From positions 1-24,604 of the forward strand of contig JAEOTW010000190.1 in the NCBI GenBank assembly GCA_016839655.1: DNA of 24,604 bases, read 5' to 3'. The position numbers and the translations under genes are program-made. Below are positions 15,053 through 22,960 of this stretch, in pieces. Each line of letters starts with the position of its first letter. Position 1 is the first letter of the stretch. The notes below the pieces were generated by a model. The model saw only the letters and a program-made list of their open reading frames with translations. It ran no database searches and had not been told where the DNA came from. Source of the stretch: Promethearchaeota archaeon (lineage in GTDB: Archaea; Asgardarchaeota; Lokiarchaeia; Sigynarchaeales; SOKP01).

Positions 15053-16411
15053 GTGAGTGAAAAATTTAAAGGATATAGAGGAGAAGGTAAAAAACTTCTT
15101 GAAAAGAATAATTTAGAAATATGGGATATTGTGCAAATCACAACTGCAAAAACTCAATATGAAGGGATTATTTTGCCTAGAATTGAACATTCTGACCCAA
15201 ACTATATTAATATTAAATTGGAGAATAACTATAATATCGGTGTTAAGGTTTCTGAAATTAAGGAAATTAAGAAGATTGGAAAACGAGAAGCATCCTATAA
15301 GATACCAGAAAAGGAATTTCCATATAATAAAGAATTACCAAATGTAAAATTATTAGGAACTGGTGGAACTATAGCATCAAGATTGGATTATACTACAGGA
15401 GCTGTGATTCCATCCTTCACACCAGGCGAATTATATAGCGCTGTTCCGGAATTGGCAGAAATTTGTAATCTTGAATGCGAAATTGTATTTGAAATTCTTT
15501 CTGAAAACATGAAACCCGAGTATTGGCAACAACTAGCGGAAAAAGTTAAAGAAGCAGCGAATTCTGGAACCAATGGGGTTATGATTAGCCATGGAACGGA
15601 TACAATGTCATTTACCAGTGCGGCTCTCTCATTTATGTTAAGGGATCTTTCAATCCCTGTTGTCCTCGTTGGCAGCCAAAGGAGCTCAGATCGACCTTCC
15701 TCTGATGCTGCCTTAAATTTGATGAATGCTGCAGTCGTAGCAAATTCAGATATAGCTGAAGTTTTAGTATGTATGCTTGGATCGGCTTCTCATGATTATG
15801 GATTAATCCATAGAGGTACATTGGTGAGAAAAATGCATTCCTCGGTGAGACATACTTTTAGAACAATTAATAGTATACCACTTGGTATGGTTCAAAATAG
15901 GAAAATCAAAATGTTCACCAAAGAATATAACAAAAAATCAGAAGTCGAAACTAAAACTCTTACAAATTTCGAAGAAAAAATTGCACTTATATATTCATAT
16001 CCCAGCACTAATAGTGAACAAATTAATTTTTATATTGATAAGGGTTATAAAGGAATAGTTTTAGCCGGAACGGGATTAGGACATGTATCTACTACAATAT
16101 ATGATTCAATAGAAAGAGCCATTCAAGAAAGTTTAACCATCATCATGACCACACAAACACTCCATGGGTTTGTAGGAATGAATGTGTACTCTACTGGGAG
16201 AGAATTACTTAACATGGGAGTCATTCCTGGGAAAAATCTTTTACCAGAAGTTGCTTATGTAAAACTAGGTTGGGTACTAGGACAGACATCGAATCCTGAA
16301 GAAATCAAAACCTTACTTCTAGAAAATATTGCGGGTGAGTTTTTAGAACGTGAAATTCCTATAGCTTTCAATTACAATATTGATGATTTATTAAAAAACA
16401 GTAAGCTTTAA
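15053..16411 (+). CDS. gatD: Glutamyl-tRNA(Gln) amidotransferase subunit D
   Basis: Asparaginase-like subunit that releases ammonia from an amide donor for GatE. 452 residues. N-terminal GatD-specific domain (1-95) with WDIVQITTAKTQYEGIILPR; asparaginase domain from about 96. The catalytic set is visible: the Thr loop LLGTGGTIASR (T103/T106), HGTDTM (T182, D183), and K260 in RGTLVRKMHSS. It starts with GTG at 15053 directly after the gatE stop with no spacer, so translation is probably coupled and subunit ratio fixed; an upstream SD-like GGAG lies within the end of gatE. The gatE-gatD order in one operon is diagnostic of archaea. Confidence 0.96.
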   Translation: MSEKFKGYRGEGKKLLEKNNLEIWDIVQITTAKTQYEGIILPRIEHSDPNYINIKLENNYNIGVKVSEIKEIKKIGKREASYKIPEKEFPYNKELPNVKLLGTGGTIASRLDYTTGAVIPSFTPGELYSAVPELAEICNLECEIVFEILSENMKPEYWQQLAEKVKEAANSGTNGVMISHGTDTMSFTSAALSFMLRDLSIPVVLVGSQRSSDRPSSDAALNLMNAAVVANSDIAEVLVCMLGSASHDYGLIHRGTLVRKMHSSVRHTFRTINSIPLGMVQNRKIKMFTKEYNKKSEVETKTLTNFEEKIALIYSYPSTNSEQINFYIDKGYKGIVLAGTGLGHVSTTIYDSIERAIQESLTIIMTTQTLHGFVGMNVYSTGRELLNMGVIPGKNLLPEVAYVKLGWVLGQTSNPEEIKTLLLENIAGEFLEREIPIAFNYNIDDLLKNSKL

Positions 16412-16485
16412 GTTTCCTAGATTGCGTCTTATGTAAAACACTTAATTTTTCAATATTTTTTTAATTTACAACTAAAATGAAAAAA

Positions 16486-16497
16486 AATTTATAGTTT
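16486..16497 (+). promoter_or_regulatory. TATA-like element for rpl2
   Basis: AATTTATAGTTT lies about 46 bases before the ATG at 16538, in the 126-bp gap after gatD, which places transcription start near 16515-16520. It suggests rpl2 has its own promoter. Confidence 0.4.
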
Positions 16498-16537
16498 GTA
16501 TAATTTAAGTTTATATCCATAGAATATCGTGAAGCAA

Positions 16538-17269
16538 ATGGGAAAACGAATTTTAGCTCAAAGAAAAGGTAGAGGCGTCCTTGGGTTTAGATCCCCTAGT
16601 CATAGACATATAGGTGCTGTCAAGTACCGTTCATTCAAAAAAAATGAGAAATTATTTAAATTTAAAGTTCTGGATCTAATCCATTCTCCAGGAAGAGGCG
16701 CCCCAGTTGCACGTATTCAATATGAAGATACAAAAGAAAAAGGTTTATGGCTACCTCCAGAAGGAGTTTTTGTTGGACAAGAATTTATCCAATCTAAAAC
16801 CGGCTATGGACAGGTCGTCGAGGTTGGAAATGTTTTACCTCTAAGAAAAATGCCATTAGGAACCCTAGTTTATAATATTGAAGCAACACCCCAAGATGGT
16901 GGTAAGTTTGCCCGCGCGTCTGGGGTTGCGGCTATTGTAAGAAACAGGTCTGGCAATAAAGTAGAAGTTCTCTTTCGATCCAAAAAAACCAAATGGATTC
17001 ACGGAAACTGCTTAGCCACTGTAGGTGTCGTTGCTGGTGGTGGAAGAACAGACAAACCCTTCTTAAAAGCAGGAAGTAAGTTCCATTATGTAAAATCTAA
17101 AGCTAAAAAATGGCCTGTGGTTCGAGGAGTCGCCATGAACGCAGTCTCACACCCATATGGCGGTGGTGCAAAGCAATCTCCTCACAAATCTACTACAACC
17201 AGCAGAAACCGTCCACCAGGTAGGAAAGTTGGACAAATAGCCGCGAGAAGAACGGGTCACCAAAATTAA
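16538..17269 (+). CDS. rpl2: Large-subunit ribosomal protein uL2
   Basis: Core 50S protein required for subunit joining and peptidyl transfer. 243 residues from ATG 16538, starting MGKRILAQRKGRG, which matches archaeal L2 starts; the GTG at 16529 would add three atypical residues. Visible: FRSPSHRHIGAVKYR, LIHSPGRGAPVA, the MPLGTLVYNIE block, ASGVAAIVRNRSGNKVEV, and the near-universal GVAMNAVSHPYGGG segment with the His needed for activity, then a basic tail. In many archaea rpl2 lies in the S10 cluster between L23 and S19; here neither neighbour is present. A diverged partial copy of this gene lies 260 bp downstream. Confidence 0.97.
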   Translation: MGKRILAQRKGRGVLGFRSPSHRHIGAVKYRSFKKNEKLFKFKVLDLIHSPGRGAPVARIQYEDTKEKGLWLPPEGVFVGQEFIQSKTGYGQVVEVGNVLPLRKMPLGTLVYNIEATPQDGGKFARASGVAAIVRNRSGNKVEVLFRSKKTKWIHGNCLATVGVVAGGGRTDKPFLKAGSKFHYVKSKAKKWPVVRGVAMNAVSHPYGGGAKQSPHKSTTTSRNRPPGRKVGQIAARRTGHQN

Positions 17270-17324
17270 AAAGATATAATTAATAATAACTTTTTAAAAA
17301 ATGCTATAGATATTTAGATCCTCT

Positions 17325-17438
17325 TTAATTGAAGTCTATTCGTCTTATATGTAGCTTACTTAAATCCTTCATAATTTGTGGATCTTTTGTGAGAGGGTTT
17401 CGACTAATATCCAAATATTGAAAGGATTGGAGATTCAT
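17325..17438 (-). pseudogene. Leucine-rich-repeat-like gene fragment
   Basis: A 37-codon open frame on the minus strand reads FQYLDISRNPLTKDP after MNLQS, close to one LRR unit (LxxLDLSxNxLxxxP), followed by LSKLHIRRIDF. A TAA directly precedes its ATG. A single repeat cannot form an LRR protein, so it is called a remnant. The match is short and could be chance. Confidence 0.35.
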
Positions 17439-17527
17439 TATTTATTTATCCTTATCTGAATCACTCTTATATTCAGGATTGTTTGTACTAATTATAACAA
17501 TTAGCTTAGCAGCAATTAATCCCGTGA

Positions 17528-17827
17528 GCTTCTGGAGTTGCTGCGATAGTAAGAAACAGGTCTAGAAATAAAGTTGAGCTCCAAAACGTAGAAGTTAAAA
17601 AGAATCTTTCTATATTTGATTCCAATTTAATTAAATTTGCAGATTTTAATATCCAAAAAATGTCAGGCTTTTCAGGTGATCAAATCTTATTCTCTAATTG
17701 TAGCATTAAGAGAATTTCAAAAAAAACTGAAGCTTCTGTTCTCGTCGAACATTCAATGCCTAATGAAACAAAGGGAAAATACCAAAAAAATATTCATGGA
17801 AAAGATTTTTCCATAGAGAAATTATGA
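17528..17827 (+). pseudogene. Fragment of a second L2 gene running into an unassigned open frame
   Basis: Codons 17528-17581 read ASGVAAIVRNRSRNKVEL, matching rpl2 (16916-16969) at 16 of 18 residues. Among the 16 identical residues the DNA differs at seven third-codon positions only. An in-frame TGA lies directly upstream (17525-17527), and no other part of L2 is found. The frame then stays open for 82 more codons with no L2 similarity (NLSIFDSNLIKFADFNIQKM and on); an ATG at 17660 could give 55 residues. It is probably a broken chimera. The L2 match is strong; the nature of the rest is unknown. Confidence 0.65.
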
Positions 17828-17883
17828 TAAAGACTTCGGATGAGAAAGAAAAAAAAAGTTAAAATTAATTATAAAACTTTAGT

Positions 17884-18270
17884 CTATTGCTTTTGCTGTT
17901 GGATATAAAAGAATAAAAGCGCAAGAAAAAATATTATTTGTATAGCAAAATTCAATCCACCTGCCCAGCCCGTACCATCAAGGAAAACTCCAATTATTTG
18001 AACAATTGCTCCTAATATCTGAATTAAAATGTTCAATATAATAAAGTATTCAATCTTCTCCCATTCTTTTTCCCTATATATCAAAAAGGTGACAAACGCA
18101 AAGCTTAAAAATATCACTCCTATAAACCTACCTGCTGTGGGATCCAAACTAGGCCAACTAAACCATGCAACGTAAATGTCGATGAAAAATGTAAAGAATA
18201 TTCCAAATAGTATAAAAACTGCAAGTTCCACTAAAAGGGTGATTTTTAAAGCTTTTAAAATTTCAGTCAT
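17884..18270 (-). CDS. Small integral membrane protein, four predicted TM segments
   Basis: 128 residues, family not named. Four hydrophobic spans at about 9-34, 47-64, 75-96 and 103-124. The loop after span 1 has WFSWPSLDPTAGRFIG and the second loop has a charged YREKEWEKIEY; an (L)DP..GR..G plus R..EWE pattern recurs in small uncharacterised prokaryotic membrane proteins, so this is likely a real conserved gene. No catalytic residues or transport signature are visible. It lies downstream of TFB on the same strand, 188 bp away, probably with its own promoter. Start is ATG 18270. Confidence 0.7.
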   Translation of the reverse strand: MTEILKALKITLLVELAVFILFGIFFTFFIDIYVAWFSWPSLDPTAGRFIGVIFLSFAFVTFLIYREKEWEKIEYFIILNILIQILGAIVQIIGVFLDGTGWAGGLNFAIQIIFFLALLFFYIQQQKQ

Positions 18271-18400
18271 ATGACATTTTTCCTCTAATATTAATTTTTT
18301 GAAAAAATCAACAAAATTGTATTTTCTATTTTATATAAATCTTTTCAATGAATTAAAAAATAAAATAGAGTTTATACATTAATTATAAAAATAAGTAAGA

Positions 18401-18419
18401 GATTGCGCCCCCTCAATCC
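18401..18419. repeat. GC-rich hairpin downstream of TFB
   Basis: GATTG (18401-18405) pairs with CAATC (18414-18418) around a C-rich loop CGCCCCCT. It stands out in AT-rich DNA about 40 bp past the TFB stop and resembles the sequence at 11561-11581. It may act in 3'-end formation or be a small dispersed repeat. Confidence 0.35.
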
Positions 18420-18458
18420 TTAGTTGGTAAAAAAAGAAATGGAAAAGAAAAATCTAGC

Positions 18459-19358
18459 TTAATTTAGATTAACGTTGAAATTAAATGTAATATTTTGTAA
18501 AAATTCCTTATATCGAGAACGAAGAGTCACTTCAGTGACTCCAATTACTTTTGAAATGTCTTTTTGACTTACTTTATGGTTCTTCAACTTCGAAACCAAA
18601 TATATCGCTCCTGCACACAACCCTTTTGGATCTTTACCGCAAATTGATGTACTCTCAATGAAGTTTTTTAGAACCTTTATTGCTTCCTTCTCAACATTAA
18701 TATCTAAACCTAAATCAGCACAATAACGTGGTATAAGGGATACAGGATCAATGTGAGGTGATTTTAAGTTCAATTCTCTAACTAAGATCTTATAGCACTT
18801 TTTTACAATATTATCATTGATTGATGCTTCATCTAAGATTTCTTGAAGAGTGATAGGAACCTTCTCCTGCTTGCATACATAATACGCACATGCAGCAATC
18901 ATACCGTTTATAGATCTGCCCCTTAAGAGATTCTTTTTAAAGACTTCTTTATAAAGCCGAACAGCTGATTTTTTTACTCTCTCTGGAAAATTTAAATTAC
19001 CACCTATCCTCTTTAATTCAGTAATGGCAATTAACATGTTTCTCTTTTCCCAAGATAAATGAGTATTCCATTTTGCTGCCCTTCTTAAGTCAGGATTTTT
19101 AATTTTTGTTCTATCAATAATAGTACTTAATCCTATATCAGGCATCAAAATTGAAATTGGGCATCCAGTTCGTTCTTTTTTATCCTTCTCTTGCTTCGAA
19201 TAAGCCCTAATACCACTGTGAGTGATGTCGACTGTCTTTTCAGATACAACCAAACCACAATGCTGACAAACAATCTCCCCTCTTTGATGGATATCGATAG
19301 TTGTTCCGCCACATTCAGGGCAGAAGCCACCAGTCTGAGGTGTAATTTCAACAACCAT
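18459..19358 (-). CDS. tfb: Transcription initiation factor B (TFIIB homologue)
   Basis: Recruits RNA polymerase to the TBP-TATA complex. 299 residues, typical. N-terminal zinc ribbon with Cys13, Cys16, Cys31 and Cys34 (CPECGG, then CQHCGLV); B-reader/linker region including GIRAYSKQEKDKKERTGCP; then two cyclin-like repeats (about 105-200 and 200-295) with RSINGMIAACAYYVCKQ and SQKDISKVIGVTEVTLRSRYK, the second carrying the BRE-reading HTH. ATG 19358 starts directly before the ribbon. Its long upstream region (652 bp to the next gene) is very AT-rich with a palindrome. Archaea often carry several TFBs; whether this is the main one cannot be told here. Confidence 0.96.
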   Translation of the reverse strand: MVVEITPQTGGFCPECGGTTIDIHQRGEIVCQHCGLVVSEKTVDITHSGIRAYSKQEKDKKERTGCPISILMPDIGLSTIIDRTKIKNPDLRRAAKWNTHLSWEKRNMLIAITELKRIGGNLNFPERVKKSAVRLYKEVFKKNLLRGRSINGMIAACAYYVCKQEKVPITLQEILDEASINDNIVKKCYKILVRELNLKSPHIDPVSLIPRYCADLGLDINVEKEAIKVLKNFIESTSICGKDPKGLCAGAIYLVSKLKNHKVSQKDISKVIGVTEVTLRSRYKEFLQNITFNFNVNLN

Positions 19359-19594
19359 AAGTTTTAACCCTAATTATTAGTTTTTTTATCGTTTTTTACG
19401 ACGATTAGTTTATTTGAACACACAATAAATACAAAAAAAGGCTTTTTTACAACAAATATCTTTTTTGTATATAATTATAGATCCCCTTTTAGTATTTAAA
19501 TGTTTTCGTTATAACAAATCCTTTATATATGCATAATTTATTTGTGCACAAAAATGCTTTGTTAGTAGAAACTATTAACATGGTATTATAAAAT

Positions 19595-19618
19595 ATGTAT
19601 AATATCTATATTATACAT
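19595..19618. repeat. 24-bp perfect palindrome
   Basis: ATGTATAATAT (19595-19605) and ATATTATACAT (19608-19618) are exact reverse complements separated by CT. TTATAAAATAT occurs on both sides (about 19587-19597 and 19624-19634). It is a plausible dimeric regulator site in the divergent TFB / RHH region, though AT-rich DNA forms such palindromes more easily. Confidence 0.4.
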
Positions 19619-20002
19619 TATTTGTTATAAAATATAATTACGAATTCAATAAGATTCCTAAATTTGTCGGATTAATCAGATTATATATATTAATATCAAT
19701 TTTTTAGAGTACAAAAAAAACCATAAAATTAACCACGAGTAATTACTACCTATTAAAAAAAATAGCTTTTATGATTAGTTTCGATTTATAGAAAATTATA
19801 CATAAATTTCTTTTTTCAAATAATATTTAATATTTTTTTTACACACAAAATTCCACTTTTATAGAAATATAAAAAATACATAAAATGTTAAATAATAGTT
19901 CTTTTATTATGCTTTCAAGAAGAATTTAGCAAGAAGTCAGTGGTACAAAAATAACAGATCAAAAAAAAACTGAGGATACACAGGGTAAAAACGATTCAGA
20001 GG

Positions 20003-20010
20003 GGTCAACT
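20003..20010 (+). promoter_or_regulatory. Ribosome-binding-site region deciding the TTG start at 20011
   Basis: CAGAGGGG at about 19997-20004 resembles the archaeal Shine-Dalgarno GGAGG and ends about 6-7 bases before TTG 20011. It supports this TTG as the start, since no ATG, GTG or TTG lies in frame between it and the TAG at 19927. Confidence 0.4.
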
Positions 20011-20883
20011 TTGAGTAATAATGATGAATCGATTAAAAAAACAGATGAAATGATAAAGTACGAGAAGATCACAGGTCGATATGCCATTTGGCGTGGAGTT
20101 ATAACTGAGGGTTTTAGAAAGTGGCAAAGAGGCGAAAAGGTTTACCAAAGAGAAAAAGAAAGAATTTCCTTATATGTATCTGACGAAACAAAACTAAAAT
20201 GGTTAAATTATACAAAAAACAATGGAGATCTTACAATTTCTAAACTTATTCGAGAAGCAGTCTCACATTTTATAGAAAGTAAATCAAACGACTCTGGACA
20301 TAATTTATCCAAATTAAATCCCCAGACAATTTCAAACATTTCTCACACTCTAAAAGAGCCTTTAACCTCAATAAAGGGGTATTCACAGCTACTTCTTGAG
20401 AATTATAGAGACAAACTGAATGATCAAGTTTTAGAAACTGTAAAAAATATCTTTGAACAATCTATTCTTCTTGAGAAAAAAATAATAAATATTTTAGATA
20501 ATATGAAAGTAGAATCAGAATACGAAGTATTATTAATTGAAGATGATCTTGCGACTATTCGATTAATAACAAGTTATTTCGATAGTAAAGGATATAAGTG
20601 TAAAGGTGTTGTAACTGGTTCAAAAGGTTTGGAGGAACTGGGGAATACAATTCCGAAGGTCATCTTGTTAGATATTATATTACCAGACCTTAGTGGGTAT
20701 GACATTTGTAAAACAATTAAATCTGATAAAGAATGGTCAAACATTCCTTTATTTTTCTTAACTGCTATTGCGGGGAGTGAAGTTGAAAAGAACTTAAAAG
20801 ATACAAAAGCAGATGGGTATATATTAAAACCATTTAATTTTTCTGATTTTGAAATGATTTTTGATGTTCTCAGGAAAAACTAG
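20011..20883 (+). CDS. RHH DNA-binding / DHp / receiver-domain protein (copy 1)
   Basis: 290 residues. Residues 20-50 form a conserved GRYAIWRGVITEGF leader; 50-92 a ribbon-helix-helix (strand RISLYVS, helix ETKLKWLNYTKN, helix ISKLIREAVSHFIES); 100-165 a HisKA/DHp-like hairpin with His112 in SNISHTLKEPL; 171-289 a receiver domain with all key residues: D178-D179, phospho-acceptor D221 in VILLDIILPD, T251, K273 in ILKPF. There is no HATPase_c domain, so it cannot phosphorylate itself. It could receive phosphate on Asp221 or exchange it with His112, and bind DNA through the RHH. The start is TTG 20011 with an SD-like GAGGGG upstream. A close paralogue follows at 21076. Confidence 0.82.
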   Translation: MSNNDESIKKTDEMIKYEKITGRYAIWRGVITEGFRKWQRGEKVYQREKERISLYVSDETKLKWLNYTKNNGDLTISKLIREAVSHFIESKSNDSGHNLSKLNPQTISNISHTLKEPLTSIKGYSQLLLENYRDKLNDQVLETVKNIFEQSILLEKKIINILDNMKVESEYEVLLIEDDLATIRLITSYFDSKGYKCKGVVTGSKGLEELGNTIPKVILLDIILPDLSGYDICKTIKSDKEWSNIPLFFLTAIAGSEVEKNLKDTKADGYILKPFNFSDFEMIFDVLRKN

Positions 20884-21075
20884 GATATTTTTATAATATC
20901 TTATCTACTTTTTAAAAATTTGAACATAATCACGATAACACATAAACTTTATAATAAAAAAGATTTATAAATGGATAAAAAATTACCCATTATTGTATAA
21001 TAATAATGTTTGAAATCTTATATTAAGATGAAATTTGGTATAATTTGATATTAATTTTTACAAAATAATAGATAT

Positions 21076-22059
21076 ATGATAAAAAAAAAACCAAGGGATC
21101 AAAAAATTTCAGACAAAGATAAATCAACTAAAGAAGATGAAAAAGGGAGAACTAGTAAAAAAAGACATATGACCGATAAGGAAATCGAAAATCTCGACCT
21201 TAAAAGTAAAGAAGCTAAACAATTAATGGAAGAATACGAAAAAGGAACTGATAAATATGCGATTTGGCGAGGATCTACAACAGAAGGATTTAAAAAGTGG
21301 CTAAAGGGGGAAAAAATATATGATAGAGATAAAGAAAGAATCTCTTTATATGTATCTGAAAAAACTAAACAAGATTGGCAAGATTTTAAAGAAAAAAAGG
21401 AATACTCTACTATCTCAGCGTTGATTAGAGAGAGTGTTGATTATTATATTGAACAAAAATCTGATCTTCTCAGCGATAAACTACAAAGAATGGATGAAAA
21501 AACAATTTCTAATATTTCTCATGCCTTAAAGGAACCACTCACTACAATAAAAGGTTTCAGCCAACTTCTTTTGGAAAATTACGCAGCTGAATTAAATGAA
21601 GATGTTTTACTTACAATTAAGAACATATTTGACCAAAGCTTGCTTCTTGAAAATAAAATCATTAATGTTTTAGATAATATAGCAACTGAAGAACCTCACA
21701 CCCAGTATGATATACTATTGATAGAGGACGATTTAGCAACAATACGCCTGCTTACGAGTTACTTCGAAAGTAAAGGATACAAATGTAAAGGAGTCGTAAG
21801 TGGAACAAAAGGGATAGAAGAAATCAGGGGTGGTCTTCCTAAACTTATTCTACTTGATATCATCTTGCCAGACATTTCCGGATATGAGATATGTAAAATG
21901 ATTAAAGAGCACGAAAAATATAAAGAAATCCCAGTTTACTTGCTTACCGCCATTCCTGGGAGTGAAGTGGAAAAGAAAATGGTCGACATTAAAGCTGATG
22001 GATATATCTTGAAACCTTTTGATTTTTCGGATTTCGAAATAGTCTTCAAACATTTATAA
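21076..22059 (+). CDS. RHH DNA-binding / DHp / receiver-domain protein (copy 2)
   Basis: 327 residues, very similar to the preceding gene from residue 58 on, with a longer, highly charged N-terminus (1-57, rich in Lys and Asp/Glu, probably disordered). Order: YAIWRGSTTEGF (61-72), RHH (87-127: RISLYVS, then STISALIRESVDYYIEQ), DHp-like hairpin with His149 in SNISHALKEPL, receiver with D218-D219, acceptor D261, T291, K313. Again no ATPase domain. The receiver's ends are nearly identical between copies (FSDFE), while the N-termini differ most. Gap to copy 1 is 192 bp with a TATA-like stretch, so transcription is probably separate. Start is ATG 21076; internal Met32 and Met51 are possible but less likely. 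Confidence 0.82.
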   Translation: MIKKKPRDQKISDKDKSTKEDEKGRTSKKRHMTDKEIENLDLKSKEAKQLMEEYEKGTDKYAIWRGSTTEGFKKWLKGEKIYDRDKERISLYVSEKTKQDWQDFKEKKEYSTISALIRESVDYYIEQKSDLLSDKLQRMDEKTISNISHALKEPLTTIKGFSQLLLENYAAELNEDVLLTIKNIFDQSLLLENKIINVLDNIATEEPHTQYDILLIEDDLATIRLLTSYFESKGYKCKGVVSGTKGIEEIRGGLPKLILLDIILPDISGYEICKMIKEHEKYKEIPVYLLTAIPGSEVEKKMVDIKADGYILKPFDFSDFEIVFKHL

Positions 22060-22123
22060 CTTCTTTTTAGATTAATTATGATTTAACCTGATAATTTTTA
22101 AACGATCATAGAAATTAGTAAAA

Positions 22124-22942
22124 TTAGTTGAGGAAGAATAGTAAAAAAATAAACATTCCCCCACCTAAACCTAATGAATACTGAACGTTAGGCCAACTAA
22201 CTTCAATCACATCAGTATGAGTCAATCTTTCAATACATGAAAATACTGGTTTATAAATTGCTATCCTAAGTATAAAGAATAAAGCAGAACTTAAATAAAT
22301 AAAAATCAAATAAAATTGTGTTAAAGGACCAATTGGAACAAATAAGGGATGCAGTATTATTATAAAAACTGAGTAAAATATAAATCCTGAATTAATAACC
22401 AACTTTCTCAAAAATGAACTAAAAGGTGAAATTCCAATAAGAGGCCAAATCGCATATGTAATAAAGAATCCAAAGAACAATACAATACCGCAAATTATTG
22501 CTGCAAAAATAGGTGATAACCCTAAAAACATAAGAGTATCAAAGTCATAAATAACTTCACTCCCATTTAAAAAGCAATTGAGAATTACAATTCCTTCTTG
22601 AAAAAATGCTGTTGAACTATACATAAAAAGTGGTAAGAGGTAAGGATTACGTTTATGCCAAAAAATAATGAATGTAATACTAGCAATTATCAGGCTAAAT
22701 AAAGGACCAGCCAAAAATATCAAAAACATATCTAAATCAGAACGAAAATAAAAGACATCAATAGTGGTATATCCTGAAAAAGGGGTTACATGAATTTGTA
22801 CATCAGAATACCCTAAAAGTAAAAAGGCTATGGCATGTCCACTCTCGTGAATTAATAAAAAAAAACAATATGAGAATATATAAGCTCCTAAAAAAAACAA
22901 CATTGGTTTAATAAAACTTGATCTTAAGATTTTATTCTCCAT
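22124..22942 (-). CDS. M50-like integral membrane metalloprotease (putative)
   Basis: 272 residues with about six to seven hydrophobic spans. The second half of the first span region carries HESGHA (H32, E33, H36), the zinc-binding HExxH of membrane-embedded M50/site-2-type proteases, followed by LAGPLFSLIIA (77-87), matching the AGP-x-x-N/S-L element after the active site. The usual M50 third ligand motif (N-P-x-x-x-x-D-G) is not visible; an acidic residue in EVIYDFDTL might serve, but that is a guess. It could therefore be a divergent protease or a catalytically inactive member. It follows tRNA-Lys by 28 bp on the same strand; that gap contains a TATA-like CTATATTTAT, suggesting a leaderless mRNA. 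Confidence 0.7.
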   Translation of the reverse strand: MENKILRSSFIKPMLFFLGAYIFSYCFFLLIHESGHAIAFLLLGYSDVQIHVTPFSGYTTIDVFYFRSDLDMFLIFLAGPLFSLIIASITFIIFWHKRNPYLLPLFMYSSTAFFQEGIVILNCFLNGSEVIYDFDTLMFLGLSPIFAAIICGIVLFFGFFITYAIWPLIGISPFSSFLRKLVINSGFIFYSVFIIILHPLFVPIGPLTQFYLIFIYLSSALFFILRIAIYKPVFSCIERLTHTDVIEVSWPNVQYSLGLGGGMFIFLLFFLN

Positions 22943-22960
22943 TGTTTTAACTATTTTATG

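Larger units (their letters stand above)
17270..17883. other. Gene graveyard downstream of rpl2
   Basis: 614 bp without an intact recognisable gene but with coding relics: an LRR-like fragment on the minus strand (17325-17438), an L2 fragment on the plus strand (17528-17581), and an open stretch continuing in the L2 fragment's frame to a TGA at 17825-17827. The mixture of strands and unrelated families fits decayed, rearranged DNA. Confidence 0.6.
19359..20010. other. Long divergent intergenic region, TFB / RHH-DHp-REC
   Basis: 652 bp, extremely AT-rich, no complete gene. It holds the TFB promoter (minus-strand TATTTATT near 19423-19432), a perfect palindrome at 19595-19618, a TATA-like TTTTATAGAAATATAAAA near 19857-19874 for the plus-strand gene, and from 19930 an open frame contiguous with that gene but lacking a start codon. 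Confidence 0.5.

Noticed and set aside
17454..17567. Minus-strand open frame ending in a membrane-like segment and charged tail
   Set aside because: It has no start codon and lies antisense to the L2 fragment, which has a much stronger coding match.
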